64,000 bases of DNA. It comes from Perkinsus marinus ATCC 50983 (lineage: Eukaryota > Perkinsozoa > Perkinsida > Perkinsidae). Numbering within the stretch: position 1 is the first letter of the stretch; each line of letters starts with the position of its first letter. Below are positions 31,522-43,453 of the stretch, piece after piece. The stretch lies in the NCBI RefSeq assembly GCF_000006405.1, contig NW_003206658.1, positions 910,802-974,801 of the forward strand. The letters are read 5' to 3'. The notes under the pieces are model-generated. The model worked only from the letters and a program-made list of their open reading frames with translations, was not told where the DNA came from and made no database searches. Made by a program: the position numbers and the translations under genes.

Positions 31522-33581
31522 TTAAACTCGGAAATTCCAACTCGGACTCCGCCGAGCTGTACTCCTTAATTTCACTCTCTGGTGCTTCAGAGTAACCGCC
31601 ACCTCATCGCCTGAGACTGAGCATGCTATCGTACCATTAAGATGCACACCACTGCAATCAATCCTCTCTGGATTGATAATATCCACTGAGGATATCTCCG
31701 AGAACTCGTAGGACCCATCCTCTTCATTGAGAGACGGTACCGTCCTATTACGCGAGCTCTCTGACTCCCTGGATGCTTCCAATAACTTCGATCGGATCTT
31801 TCCCAAGGCTGTCTCATCATCAAATCTATAAACGAGCTTCGCACCGCACAAGCGCAACGCCGAACTTCCTAAGATGAGGTCGTATGATAGCCCATTTGCT
31901 ATCAAGAATGGGAGAATCAATTCTTTATCTCCTACTCGACACAGAACGATCGTCTCTTCCGTGATCATTTGTGTTTGATTATTGGCAAACACCGCTCGCA
32001 GAGGAGCAATACTTTTTCTACTCAACTTCAAACGCTTGGCGAGATCCCTATTGATCAACGCCAGAGCCGATCCGCTATCCACAAGCGCGTCGAAGACTTC
32101 TCCTGCCAGAGTCACTTTACATGTACTAGGGGGACATGCCGTTGCTAACGTAAGAGACTTCAACTCCTTCGGCTCCTGTTCGGCAACAGATGCAATATCA
32201 ATCAATCCCTGATCGATGTCGACTGCCATCGCTCCTCGACTGGTGGAGTTGTTCGGTCTCGCATCACCGCTCGTAGCGCCCATACCCTGGACTCTGCTAG
32301 ACTTCTCATTTTGTGGATTGGGATTTTTCCTTGGACAATTACGAGCTACATGCCCAAATCCTCTACAATGATAACATTGCAAAGATCCTTTCGCACCGTT
32401 GAGGCCCTGACTCGCTCTCAATTGGGGTGGTTTAGAATCACCCTCACGGCGGATCGATCCTGGCCCTTGCCCCTTGCCAGCACCTTTCCCCGTGACTAAA
32501 GGCTTCGAATCTTTATAATCTTTCTCATAAAACTCTGCTGCATCTGCTATCACTGATAGAGGCTCGCTATACAACTTGGGACCGAAATATTGTTCCAACT
32601 TCACCACCAGACCACCGGGTAAACCCCTCAAAATCTGATTTCGCACATCACTACTACTGAGACTTGGTAGAGTCTCCCCGAGCTCCTGTACACGACCACA
32701 GAAGGAATTGACGCTTTCATCACTCTTCTTGAAAACTTTTCCGAAATTACTCACAGCTCGCCCTTCACTCCATAAATTCGCAAATTTCTCATCTAATCGC
32801 TCCCACAACATTTCGGAAATATCCCCTTGTAAACCATTATCTTCCAATTCCGTCAACTTCCCCAACTGCTCTTGGCAGTATGTTTTGGCTCTACCGACCA
32901 AATTTCTGCTCAAATAGTAACACGCCAACGGACCCTTCAACTGATAACTCTTACAAGCCGATCGAACTCTCTTCTTAAATATATCGTACGTCATAAACAC
33001 ATTATCAGCATTTTTCCCGTCTACGTCCCAAGGAGCAGCTTCTACCAGAGGGAGACTATTTAACTCTATCTTATTTTCGATCCAATGAGCAGGAGTCATT
33101 TTATTCTTCGAATCACTCCCCTCGATACCCAAGACCACCAACAATCGTGCGAGCATCACCGGATTTCTTTCCGTGAAGCACGCATCAAGAGCTGATATTT
33201 TCACTAGTGATCTCATCACTCCCAAGCTCAAACAGTACGCTAACTCCTGAGCTCCCTCTGTCAGGCCACTATCCAAAGTGCACCAATATAGAGCCGCATA
33301 TATCGAACGCCAAACATCACTATAGTTCGTCACATTCGCATCCCTCGCGACCTCTCGGAAAACTCTTTCAATGCAACGGCCCCCTTACGTATCAAAACCC
33401 CGATCTTAGCCCGTGCTCTCACCTTGTCATCAACAGCTAGGAGTCGGTCTACTATGTCGCAGACTTTCTCGGACACTCGCTCATCATCGGGCTGCTCTGC
33501 TTGCACGTTCCGTAGGCCCTGCATCGACCACCAATTTGTCGCATAACTCTCCGCCGGTGTTGAGGAACTCCTCGCCGACAT
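31522..33581 (-). pseudogene. gag: Element C gag and protease
   Basis: The start MSARSSSTPAESYATNWWSM is at 33581, inside the 5' LTR. This first frame runs to about 33340 and then shifts to a 604-codon frame (33333-31522). Features there: a gag helical region, KGKGQGPGSIRRE linker, CCHC knuckle CYHCRGFGHVARNC, then an aspartic protease with FDALVDSGSALALI and a downstream YDLILGSSAL. The frame ends about 130 bases before the pol frame resumes, so gag-protease and pol are separated by a further phase change, decay or a programmed shift. Gag would form the particle; protease would process it. Confidence 0.85.
33518..33533 (-). promoter_or_regulatory. Candidate primer-binding site of element C
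   Basis: Three bases after the 5' LTR the minus strand reads TGGTGGTCGATGCAGG, close to the element-A site. It also encodes part of gag (NWWSMQG). Confidence 0.55.
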
Positions 33582-33771
33582 GCGGTGACCAATAACACGA
33601 CACTAAGATCTTGAGCCAAGATGGCTACAGAACCTCAATACTAGAGACTTACAACGAGAAACGTAGGTTCTAAGAACCATACGATTCGCTATATAGGGAA
33701 AAGCGCACGCCCAATGATGCTACGTGCTTCACGATCTCAATACTCTGGTAAATACGTCAAAATACGTTACA
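33537..33771 (-). repeat. 5' LTR of element C
   Basis: Same ends as the 3' LTR. It holds the gag ATG (33581), the spliced-leader-like motif (33610-33630) and, upstream of both, GGGCGTGCGC, a block also found upstream of the leader motif near 53620. Confidence 0.95.
33610..33630 (-). other. Spliced-leader-like motif in 5' LTR of element C
   Basis: Identical to the motif at 28498-28518. Its 3' end lies 28 nt upstream of the gag ATG, the layout of a trans-spliced mRNA 5' end. Confidence 0.8.
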
Positions 33772-33903
33772 CTCCCTCTCTGGCTGTGGAGTTTTCGAGT
33801 GTTAGGCTTGCTCGAGGAAGGCTACATGAGACGTGCGCGAGGTGGGGTCAGACTCAAATTGGACATAGATGCGGGGTTCCCGCATTTGAGCGTGCTCATA
33901 TTT

Positions 33904-34239
33904 TGTGCTGACCCTCAGGCAGCGCAAGATTCTATGTCGCTCGCCTAGAATCTAACCGTTTCAATCAAAGGCTTTATTGGATTGTATATCAAACTTGAGA
34001 CTGTTTGGATTACGTCCGCCTGATCCTTACGACCTACCCGTTCGTCTACTCTGGTAGTCTATCATCGATCTCTATTTGTGATCTCTATCTCGTCTACATA
34101 TAGAACTGTATCTTATCTGTATTATCTATGCATTCTATTAGTGAGTCGCCGCAGTTTGTGTTATGCAGCCGTCGGATTCTGGGTTTAGTTCTAGTGAACG
34201 CTTTACATCTGTGCAATCTACTTCGCACATCGAACCACC
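33904..34239 (+). repeat. 5' LTR of element D
   Basis: Starts TGTGCTGACCCTCAGG and ends ATCGAACCACC. Contains the gag ATG at 34163 (77 coding bases in the LTR). Confidence 0.9.
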
Positions 34240-37211
34240 CTCCAGAAATTCTGAAATTTCTGGTATCTGGTCACGCCCATTGTCCGCACATTCTACCGGG
34301 ATTTCCTACCGAACCTCTGCGTTCGCTATGTCGTCATCTATGCCTCAGCTTCTACCTGCTGGATCTAGCTCCAGCTCGGCAAGCTTATCTTCTTCAAGAA
34401 GGTCTTCTATGCTCCGCCATCGTTCTCTCCCCTCGAGAACACAAGAAGTTCGAGCCCGTTCTACTGTCTATGACCACGACGATCCTCAAGGAAATCTACC
34501 GTCATCTTCCAATGATGATATGGTACCTCAACACTCTACTGTTGGGGCTGGTCCTGAGATCTACGTTGAGCACAACGATGTTCTAGTTCTACCTGTGAGT
34601 AATGGTATCTCTGGTTGTCTGGACGACAAGGTTAACGACAAGCATTCTATCGGTTCTATCGTAACTGGTAACTCTAATGCTCTGTTTAATGGTAAGGACG
34701 ACTCGTCTTCCGGCTACCCTGATCGGATGCACTGCACTCCGACATTCGGCAACGATTCTTCTAGTGCTGTTCCTATCTCCGATGGTTGCGGTCTACGTGG
34801 TTCACCTATTAATCTGGGTACTGTCTAAATGACTGGTGTCACTAGAACGCCGACCCCTGAAGCCTCTACTAAGAAGCGTGCTATTAGCGCTACTCGTCAT
34901 TCCTCTAGTCTGGTGATATATCTGATGCTACTAATGGTAAGTCTGTATCTACTCCCAAGAATGATAACTCTGGTGATGATTCGGTTCCTCAACCTTCTGC
35001 TTCGTCGTCTAGTGGGTTTAAGACTATTGAGGCTGACTCTACTACACCCCTCGAGGGTAATGGTGATAGTTCTAATATATCGGGTAATGATGATCTGGCT
35101 AATTCTAGTAAGAAGACCGTTGCTACTGCTGTACCTTCTGCTGTTAATGTTCTTAATGGTAATGGTATCTCCAGCCCACATCTCAACACTACTGCTCAGC
35201 ACTCTACTGGCCCTGTTAATACTACTATGCCGGTTACTCCTATTGTGCATCAAGGATTGGTCCAGCCCACTAATCCTATTATCGATGGATCTATGGTTTC
35301 TACCCTATTCCTGTTAACCCTTTTCCATCTAATGTGCAATCAAGTGTTGGTGCCTCTAATTTCCAATGAGGCTACATGCCTGGCCCTAATGGGGGCTTAT
35401 CTCTAGTCCCCTATTCGGTTGTTGGTTCTCCATCTATGATGCCTTCTATGCCTATTGGTGTAACTGGTACTAATACTACCGGCGTTGGCCACGGATTACA
35501 AAAACCATCTACTCAAGGCCCTCTATCCCTGGACCACTATCAAAGCGGTCAGGTTGCTTCTCGTGCTTCTCGCTGTTCTAGTCGCTCCGTTCGTGAGTCT
35601 CCGTTTTTGCCACTCTAGGGACTCCGGCCATGGGTCATCTAGGAGTAGGGAAGATCACATCTCTGTTGCATCTAGCCAACATGGCTCCCGCTGTTCTAGA
35701 GCTTCTGAGTCCTCTAGGGACAAGGGTTCCTCTGGTTCTCGCCATTCTAGGCGACCTTCTTGGAAGACTCCTAAGAGTGAGGGTTCAATGGTTCACGCTA
35801 CTCTCGTCGTCGTGAAGATTCTAAGCATTCTCAAGGCTCTAAGTCTTCTACGTCTTCGAGAAGATCTTCGTCATTATCTGGCGACGGCGAACTTCCTCGT
35901 CAATCTCCATCTAATGTGCCCAAGACCGGTCTAGCTGATGGATTTGTCCCAACTTCCGCTCAAGGTGGTCTCTATGGTAATCGCTTCTATCAACCCCCTA
36001 ATCGTGCTCCTCCCTCTTACGATGCTATCTGTCCGGGTTGCGGTTCTCAACCCTGTCGAGCTAAGATTTCTACTAAAGAATTCGAAACCGCCAGGTCCAT
36101 CGCCGAGAAGAAGCCTTTAAAGCCTATCTTCAAGGGAGAAGGGGATTCGAGAAGTGGTTCTACTATTGTTAGAGAGATCGACTTTGTTTAAGAAGGCCAT
36201 GATGCGGTCACTCGGTATCCATGGGCTAATAATAATATTGAGCCCTCTACTTGGTGCAAGCTCATCAAGGGTACTCAACCCCCTGCTAAGTGTTATCTAG
36301 ACTATGAGAAGCATCTTGAGCGTCTACAGTGTCAACTCCGTTCTCTCTACGATGATGAAGATTGTATTGCTAAGGCTAAGGTTTCGTTCTTCATGTGTGA
36401 GCAAGGGACTTCTGAGTCTCTATCTGACTATGTCAAGAGACTAGAATCTACTGTTACTGAGCTGCATCTAATGGGTATTATGACTTACGAGTATGATATG
36501 AAGAGAAGACTATATGATGGTCTACAGGCTGATTATCTACGCGATAAGGTAGACAAGGAGTCAAGTGATTCTACTATTACGTTCGATAAGTTTGTGCGTC
36601 TACTGACTGGCTATGAACGTCCTCGATTGGGTAGAGTCCGCCGTCAGAAGGTTAATACCGTCGTCGGCGATGTCGACGATGACTCTAGCTTCGATGCCCA
36701 CGTCTATGCTGTTGGTGCCGACTCTATGTCTATACAATTTTATCGCTGCACCGGGGTTGGTCATCCTGCTAGACTCTGTCGAGGCAAGGTGAGCAATTTA
36801 AGCTCAAGGTGCCACAAGTGCGGTAACTCTAATTATGTTACCGATCAGTGCAATGTTTCTGACAAGAGTCTCTATTGTCAGAGATGTCGTAAGAGAGGAC
36901 ATCTTTTAGTTGAGAGCAAAAAGAAGCCTGTCAAGGACGAGCCCTCTACGCCGACTCCTAGTGCTAAGGTTACTAATCCTAAGACCAGGGCCCATCTAGT
37001 CTCACGTGAGGATGCTGAATTCTACCTTAGAGTCTCTACTCTAGAAGGTTCAGATTCACAGTGCTCTAAGTATAATGCTCTCCACTCATTGTCTTCCGAC
37101 TCTACGGCAACATCTAGTACGTCCAGCTCTAGAATCTCAATGGTTGTCGGTGATCTGTCTATCTGTGGTACTATCCGGCCAGTACTCTATGATACAGGTG
37201 CAGACGTATAA
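34163..37211 (+). pseudogene. gag: Element D gag and start of protease, several breaks
   Basis: MQPSDSGFSSSERF starts inside the LTR. The 221-codon first frame is Ser-rich and ends at TAA 34826, with the same frame open again after it (MTGVTRTPTPEASTKKRA). Coding then moves among frames through Ser/Thr/Asn-rich sequence (34910-35930). A gag core lies at 36393-36630 (TSESLSDYVKRLESTVTELH, YDMKRRLYDGLQADYL). Cysteine motifs CHKCGNSNYVTDQC and CQRCRKRGHLLVES follow (about 36810-36920), then the protease start RPVLYDTGADV at 37175-37211. Protease sequence continues to about 37440 (NGSTLSVLGNVELEVG, PVIMGLSTMAKL) after a stop. Confidence 0.8.
34242..34263 (+). promoter_or_regulatory. Hairpin at the expected primer-binding position of element D
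   Basis: Three bases after the LTR lies a perfect 8-bp stem (CCAGAAAT / ATTTCTGG) with a 6-base loop. No TGG-type tRNA-complementary site is seen here. The same hairpin is kept in the relic copy at 52688-52709. Confidence 0.55.
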
Positions 37212-37531
37212 CTAATTGCAGTCTTTACACTGCGTCATCTAACTGATAAGGAGCTCCGCTTCGATGATCCTTCGGCTCTCGGTCATATTAGTGTCGCCAA
37301 TGGCTCTACCTTGTCAGTTCTCGGTAACGTCGAGCTAGAGGTTGGATACGGCTCTACATTCGTCAAGGACTCCTTCCTTTTGGCCTCTAATGGACTCAGT
37401 ACTCCAGTCATCATGGGTTTATCTACGATGGCTAAACTTCGAATGTTAACGATCTTCTAAAACTTCTAAACATCATCGGTGGTTCTACTGGTTCTTCTAA
37501 TGTTAACGATCTAGATCTTCTAGATGGTTGC

Positions 37532-39156
37532 TTGTCTGTCAAGGAGATGGATTGGGCTAGGAAGGTTATGGTTATGCAGGTCAGTCACTACTCTAAGGTT
37601 GTGCCATGTCTACGTGATCTAACGGTCAAGTCTTCTTTAACTATCGAGTCCCTTGCTAGAGCCAACTCTCTAAGTGGTCCGATTGGTCTTTATCAAGATC
37701 TCTATCACGATGCTAAGATTTATCCTACTGATGATACGTCTATTGGTATGGATGATACTCTACTCGTTGATGAATCGGATAGAGAGTCTACAAGGCGTGA
37801 TCAACTTCCTCCTTGGGACGCTATATCTAGATCATGGGCCTACGACTCTAATGCTCCATTAGGTAGAGACCATACTAAGGTCCCCTGGAGGGATGATTCC
37901 CGTCCCGAGTATGATTTCTATTATGCTGCTAAACGTGGTCTAGCTTCTATAGCTAAACTCGACAAGGAGCGTCATTCTATGTTTGAAGGTGCTTTATCTC
38001 AACTTATTGATAAGGGTTTCAGCTCTATTGTTTGTGATGTACGTCAGGGTATCAAGATTCTTGATTCAAGAAGCCTACCAAGTCTATGTGCTCTAAAGCA
38101 TGGTCCAAGTTAACTAGTGGTACTATCTATGAAGGGTGTAATGTTCTTTTACCGGAGCACTATACGCCTTCACATCTAGCCTTTAGACCGTCGCATCCGA
38201 GCACGCCGTGTCGTATAGTTTTCGATTTCCGATCTCTAAATCGACACTCTCTACGTGGTGGTTATCCTCAAAACCACCTAGTTGGTAGTCTATTGGCGAT
38301 ATGCTCTAATCGGTATTTCGTCGCGGGCGACCTCTCTAAAGCATTCTGTAGAATGCAGAGCAATTCTAATGACGTTCCTTATGTTGGCTACACTTGTATT
38401 GGGTCATATGTCGTATCATGGTCTAGAGTTGCATTCGGTTCTAGTGCTGCTCTGTGCCAACTAGATGCGTCTATGGAAGATATTACTCTAGAGATTAATG
38501 CCTTGTGGAAGCTTGCTGCGAAGTTTCCGGCGTCTATCGTGACTATCGCTGACCTGTGTCGAGAAGAGGTAGAAGCTTGTCTTCTACGTCCTTCTGACAC
38601 TGCGTATGACTACTTACTTAGAGCTCCTCCTATATCTAAGAAGGTTATACTTATCAAGTTTGTTGATGATATCTATGCTGGTGGTTCTACCCAAACTGAG
38701 GCTCGTCGGAACTATGATCTAGTGTCATATATGTGCAACGGTCACGATTTTCCGGTGGAAGTTCTAAAGAGTTATGACAATTGGTCTACTCCGAATGATG
38801 GTCTAGCTCTAATGAAACGTCAACATCTACTGGGTCATGACTGTTGCACCAAGGACGATGTCTTCTATTGCTCCTTTAGCGGCTCTATTCCTGGTAATGA
38901 CTCAATTACCAAACGACAGTCGTGTGGCATTCTCGCCAGTTTCTATGATCCTCTTGGTTTGCTCGTCGAGCATGACATGCAGGGGAGATCTATATGGAGA
39001 GATATTAATAAATCTACTCCAACGGATTGGGAAGCTACTATTTCTCTATCTTTGACTAAGGCTGTCGTCGAGTGGGCAACACTCTCTAAAACTCTGGCTG
39101 AATCTAAGGCTCTAACTCGTCATGTACATCTAGATCAACCGCTGCTTCTAACTTAG
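37532..39156 (+). pseudogene. pol: Element D reverse transcriptase
   Basis: Two overlapping frames (37532-38113 and 38086-39156) need one frameshift near 38095. RT landmarks: PSTPCRIVFDFRSLNRHS, YFVAGDLSKAFCRMQ (motif A), AFGSSAALCQ (motif B), IKFVDDIYAGG (motif C, FVDD), then the BEL/Pao post-RT motif ILASFYDPLGLL and SIWRDINKSTPTDW. After a stop at 39154, pieces of the RNase H-like region continue to about 39560 (HVPSNCNASDSISR). Confidence 0.85.
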
Positions 39157-39543
39157 AAGTTCTAAGTACTGATGCACCTAACCTCGAGATCATGCTCTAA
39201 CTGTCGCTGTTGACTCCGAGGCAACGGTCTGTCGGCTGAGAAAGCCTTCTAATGATGATAAGTTGATGGCACCGGAACGACGCCGTTTGGCTGCTGTTCG
39301 TCAATTATGCTCTGATCTGCAAGCGTGCGTCAAACACGTGCCGTCTAATTGTAATGCTTCCGACTCTATTTCTAGGTGTACTCTACCTGAGAAGTTTGAT
39401 GTTACTTTATTATCATCATCTCTAGAAGACCGATGTGTTATATATGATCCTTCTATGACTCACGCGACCTCTACTAAGGACGCGGGGTACCCCCATGCTT
39501 CTCCTAGCGCAACCTCTACTACCTCTATACATCGGGGTACCCC

Positions 39544-41661
39544 TTGGTGGCCTCTGCTCTAGACGACGACTTCTGCTATCATGAGTCTATCACTATTGAT
39601 GATCTTCCGGTCTCACCACTTGATATATCTACATCTGTTCATGCTAAGGTTATGTTGGTTAACTGCGATTGCCTTGATCTACCTAACATATCTGGTCTAG
39701 ATCTATTTGACGTCGAGAAGGAAAAACTAAGACTCCTTCTCGAGTTCGTTGATACTACTAGAGGTATGTCTAACGCTCTTGAGTCCACCTTGGATAATAT
39801 TGAGTTCAAGCAACGTCTAACTGTTTGTGTTCGTCGGTGTCAATCTAATGATGCCGATCTTTCTAAGTTCCGAGACTATCTAGAAAGCAAGGTTTCTCGT
39901 GGATCTATTGGTCTTCGACAGACGGTCTTTCAACGTATGTCTAAGCACTGTTCGCTAGACAATGATGGTCTCATTCGTCAACGGCGCTGGTATAGTTCAA
40001 ATAATAATACTGATCCTGAAGACGGTGGCATTATTTATCTTGATAACTCTAGCTATGCATACCAAGTGCTATGTATCCTTTGCGGTATCTACCATTATCC
40101 CTATGGCCACCCAGGGAAGCGTCGTCTACGATCTATTCTACAGAGGAAGTTTACTGATAGAGATATATGTGTTGCTGTCCGCAAGACCACATCTAGTTGT
40201 AGTTTGTGTCTCCGCGCCAGATCTACTAAGTCTATCAAGTATCTAAATTCTGATGTTTAAGATATGGTTACAACACAACTATGGCAGTTGGTGGGAGTTG
40301 ATATTGTTGGTTCTTATGGTAAGCCACCGCAACAACGATATCTACGACAAAACTCTACCTCTTCTCAAGCCTCTAATCGTTCGATTGGTGATGGTAAGCT
40401 CGATCCCTCTAAGAACTATTATCTATTAGTGTGTCAAGACGCTGTTAGTGACTTTATTGTCGCTAGAGCTATGCGTAACACTAAATCTACTACTGTTGCT
40501 AATACTCTACATTCAGTCGTCTGTGAGCACGGCAGTCCATCTGTAGTTATTAGTGATCGAGATATCTTTTCTATCTTGACTAGGTCGGTACGCTCTGTTC
40601 CAAACAAACACGGTATTAGACAGTATACTCTACCCGGCTACAGTCAACATCTCTCCTTCTGGGAAAGATCTCATCGAGATCTAGTCCAAACATCTAGAGC
40701 TATATTGGCGTCAAGTGCTACTCCTGAAGACTACATCTTCAGTTACCTTCTAGCCGTTCGATGCTATAACAGCACCCCTAGGCACTGGTCTACGCTGAGT
40801 CCATGCGCTCTACATTATGGTTATGGGCAACGTCCACCCGGCGACCCTCCGTCTGACTTCCCCGCTATCGATTGGGACACGCTCGAGGTCAAATATCTGA
40901 ACGTTGACTATCTGCCCTATGTTCGATCCTTGTTGCCGGTTCTATCAGGTCAACAAGAAAAGGTCAAGGTCACAGTTCAAGAGTACGTCGATTCTTGGAA
41001 GCTAAAACAAGCCGCTCTTCGCGAGAATTCTATCAAGGATACTTCTCAAGATTATCAACTGGCACTCTATGACCTTGTCTATATCAGCGAGTGTGCCGAT
41101 CATTCTCTTGCTGGTCATCTATCCCTCAAATTGCGAGGGCCTCTAACGGTTGCTAAGCTATGCGGTACATCTATGGTTCATCTCTTTGACGGTATTGTAC
41201 TACCATCTGACTATGGCGGTAATCTAAAGGTTTCTGATGATGGAACTACTCTAGAAGGTGGCCCTGGGGTCTCTTCTCTCATCTACGCCTCCGTCAAGAA
41301 CCTGGTACCCGCACGTGCTCTACAATCTCCAATCTATGAAAAGGCCTAAGAGTTTATCAGGACGCGGAAGGTAACTTCGATACTTTCCCTGCTAGCGGTG
41401 ATGGTTCGGATCAGTCTAAGATTATTCTAAGACGAGTCGAACAACGGTCTTCTAGTAACCATCAACGTCGACAAGAAGACTCTACCATTTTGCCTGGTTG
41501 TGAGGATGTCCTTCTAGATCCATCTAATCAGGTCATATCAAGTCCCTCCTCATCAATTGACGGAGTGGCTCTATCTCCCCCTCATGATGATTCATTCGAT
41601 ACAACTGAAGACTATGAAGTTGGTACCAATTTACGTTCGTCTCCATCAAGACTATCGGTAT
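39544..41661 (+). pseudogene. pol: Element D integrase and C-terminal region, first part
   Basis: Zinc finger YHYPYGHPGKRRLRSIL ... SCSLCLRA (about 40090-40220), an in-frame TAA at 40258-40260, then the core: LVGVDIVGSYG, VVISDRDIFS, LSFWERSHRDLVQ (acidic residues D, D, E), and a barrel-like region (LYDLVYISECADHSL, LRGPLTVAKLCG). After the stop at 41349 the frame shifts; RLSV at about 41650-41661 is the last element-D coding before the LINE. Confidence 0.83.
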
Positions 41662-42416
41662 GGGAACGAGCTCAGAGACCTCCTCGTGGTGTTCCTGGAA
41701 ACTCAACTATAATGTTTTATTGTTGAGGCGAACATCTGAGCATTCGATTGTTTCCTCTCTGTTTCCTTATACAATTTGTTATTGCTTTGTTGATTTGCTT
41801 CTCGTTTTGTCACGTCTCTAAATCCTTGTTATTTCAGTCCAACTGAATGGGTCCGATTATGGTATTGGTCCGACATACATATGTATGGTAAGTTATGCAC
41901 ATGTATGTTCTGTTTACTGTTCATTTGAAGTTGCCTTGTGTTGCGGTAATGATCGGTTAGTCACCTGTTTGGTGCACTAATGGTTGTGTCCCCGTGTTGG
42001 GGGAGTTTGCTCGGTGTTGAACGAGTATGCGGTCGACAGTTGTCGGAATCCATGTGTGGTTGGATGGTCGATCCCTAATTAGGGGTAAATGTGTTGTGTG
42101 GTGGATAAAGGGTACCATTGTCAAGTCGGTAGATTCGGGTGGTGCGACGCTAGATTTGTGTAAACTACTATCTTTTCGCGTACTAAGTAATCGTGATGAT
42201 TCTTAATCACATACATGTTTATCATAAGTGTTGTTATTCTTTCGCTTTACTTTGTTTGTTCATTTGCTCGTTTATTTTGTTTGATTCATCTTCATGGCGA
42301 TTTCGAGTTCCAGCCGCCTCTGAGTGGCGTTATGCTTGAATTGCCCTCGTATTCTGTTTATCCTTTGTCTTCAGGTTCCTGTTTTTTTGTTTTAAAATTA
42401 GGATGAACCGTTGTTG

Positions 42417-43031
42417 ATGTCGACGTTTTCAACTGCTCCAGATCTGTCTGGGACCATAGTTGAGACATTAGCTCAACCACCCTTCTCGGTTAACTCTTTG
42501 AGAACGTTGAAGGCAGCGGTTGATGATGCCGAGTTGTTGGGAGGAATGGTAGTTGCTTGTGCTGTCGCTATGGGTGCTGTATTGGATAATGATGCCGAAC
42601 AGCCTCAGGCTGATATTATCGCTGTGAGACTGAGAAGAGCAAGACTCAGAGCTGCGTTGATTGCCGCTGCTTCTCAAAAAAAGGATGTCGTAAAGGCGAA
42701 GTTCTCTGTGGATGCGAGACTCGTGTCAGCTGGACAGTTATTTGGTTGTTTACCCAATAATGAACTGGTTCCTCTTCCGCATGTTGCGGAGGTCTTGTCT
42801 CGAGATAGATATTTATTTATTGAATTTGAGACTTATCCTGAGATCACCGCGGCGGCCAGGAAGTCTGTTATACAGTTTACTCTAGATGGTCAAGCTGCGG
42901 AGACTGCGAAACTTCCCACGGGGCGCTCGCTAAGGGACAGGTTATGGCAAACAAATTCTGGGGAGTCATGGAGAGCTGGGGTTTCCCAGAACGAACAAGT
43001 CGGGACAGTAGCCACCAGCACTCCAGGATAA
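42417..43031 (+). CDS. Unrecognised 205-residue protein in LINE (ORF1 candidate)
   Basis: Starts MSTFSTAPDLSGTIVETLAQ. The middle is alanine- and arginine-rich (VRLRRARLRAALIAAASQKK), followed by VDARLVSAGQLFGCLPNNEL and FIEFETYPEITAAARK. No zinc knuckle, RRM or coiled-coil hallmark of known ORF1 proteins is evident. It is the first open frame of the LINE and ends just where the ORF2 3' remnant begins, so an ORF1 role is a guess. The frame is intact across more than 600 bases, unlike most of the window. Confidence 0.5.
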   Translation: MSTFSTAPDLSGTIVETLAQPPFSVNSLRTLKAAVDDAELLGGMVVACAVAMGAVLDNDAEQPQADIIAVRLRRARLRAALIAAASQKKDVVKAKFSVDARLVSAGQLFGCLPNNELVPLPHVAEVLSRDRYLFIEFETYPEITAAARKSVIQFTLDGQAAETAKLPTGRSLRDRLWQTNSGESWRAGVSQNEQVGTVATSTPG

Positions 43032-43453
43032 AGCATAGACTCGAGAGAGTTAAGGATTACGTGACAGTCCGTATGGTGTCTACCTTATCACAGAGTTTGC
43101 AAAGAACACTGCGAAGTTCAAGACAAAGAGAAATTGTCCGTATGGTAGTATCGTACAGAAATAATGGAGCATTCCTCCAGTTGCTCTCCGGTCACTCTAC
43201 CTTACTAAGAGGATATAGATATGGACCTAGCTACTGCTGGGGTTCACATGATGAGAATTGCTCTCATTGCCATGTTAAAGAGACCAGTGAACACCTCCTG
43301 CTCAAGTGCACAAGACCAGATCGGTCACGTTTGCGTCCGAATTACGTGGACGGGAGCGGAACTCTTGGGCAAATAACAATTAGTGTGAATCGATGCACGG
43401 CTATGGCGAGCTTCTGTGAGAAACTGACCTTCAAAAATGCGACAAACCCGTGA
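42944..43453 (+). pseudogene. LINE ORF2 C-terminal cysteine motif
   Basis: The last 169 codons of a LINE polyprotein. SRQREIVRMVVSYRNNGAFL is followed by CSHCHVKETSEHLLLKCTRP, the C-x2-C ... H ... C finger that closes many APE-type LINE ORF2 proteins. Its beginning overlaps the end of the 42417 frame in a different phase, marking the internal deletion junction near 42950. Confidence 0.8.

Larger units (their letters stand above)
28425..33771 (-). mobile_element. LTR retrotransposon C, complete but defective
   Basis: Two 235-bp LTRs (28425-28659 and 33537-33771) with TG...CA ends differ at about 7-8 positions. The element is flanked by the 5-bp direct repeat CTCCC (28420-28424, 33772-33776). 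Minus-strand order is 5' LTR, primer-binding site, gag, CCHC, protease, RT, RNase H, remnant integrase, polypurine tract, 3' LTR. It has a frameshift in gag, one between protease and pol, two in-frame stops in pol and a deleted integrase core. Each LTR carries a spliced-leader-like sequence 28 nt before the gag ATG. Confidence 0.95.

Noticed and set aside
33327-33600. Plus-strand frames over the element-C gag start
   Set aside because: The minus strand has the LTR, primer site and gag; plus frames have no domain.
34829-35317. Leucine/isoleucine-rich frame resembling a membrane protein
   Set aside because: After about 30 codons it is out of phase with the Ser/Thr-rich gag frame of element D; the hydrophobic residues come from reading T-rich gag codons shifted.
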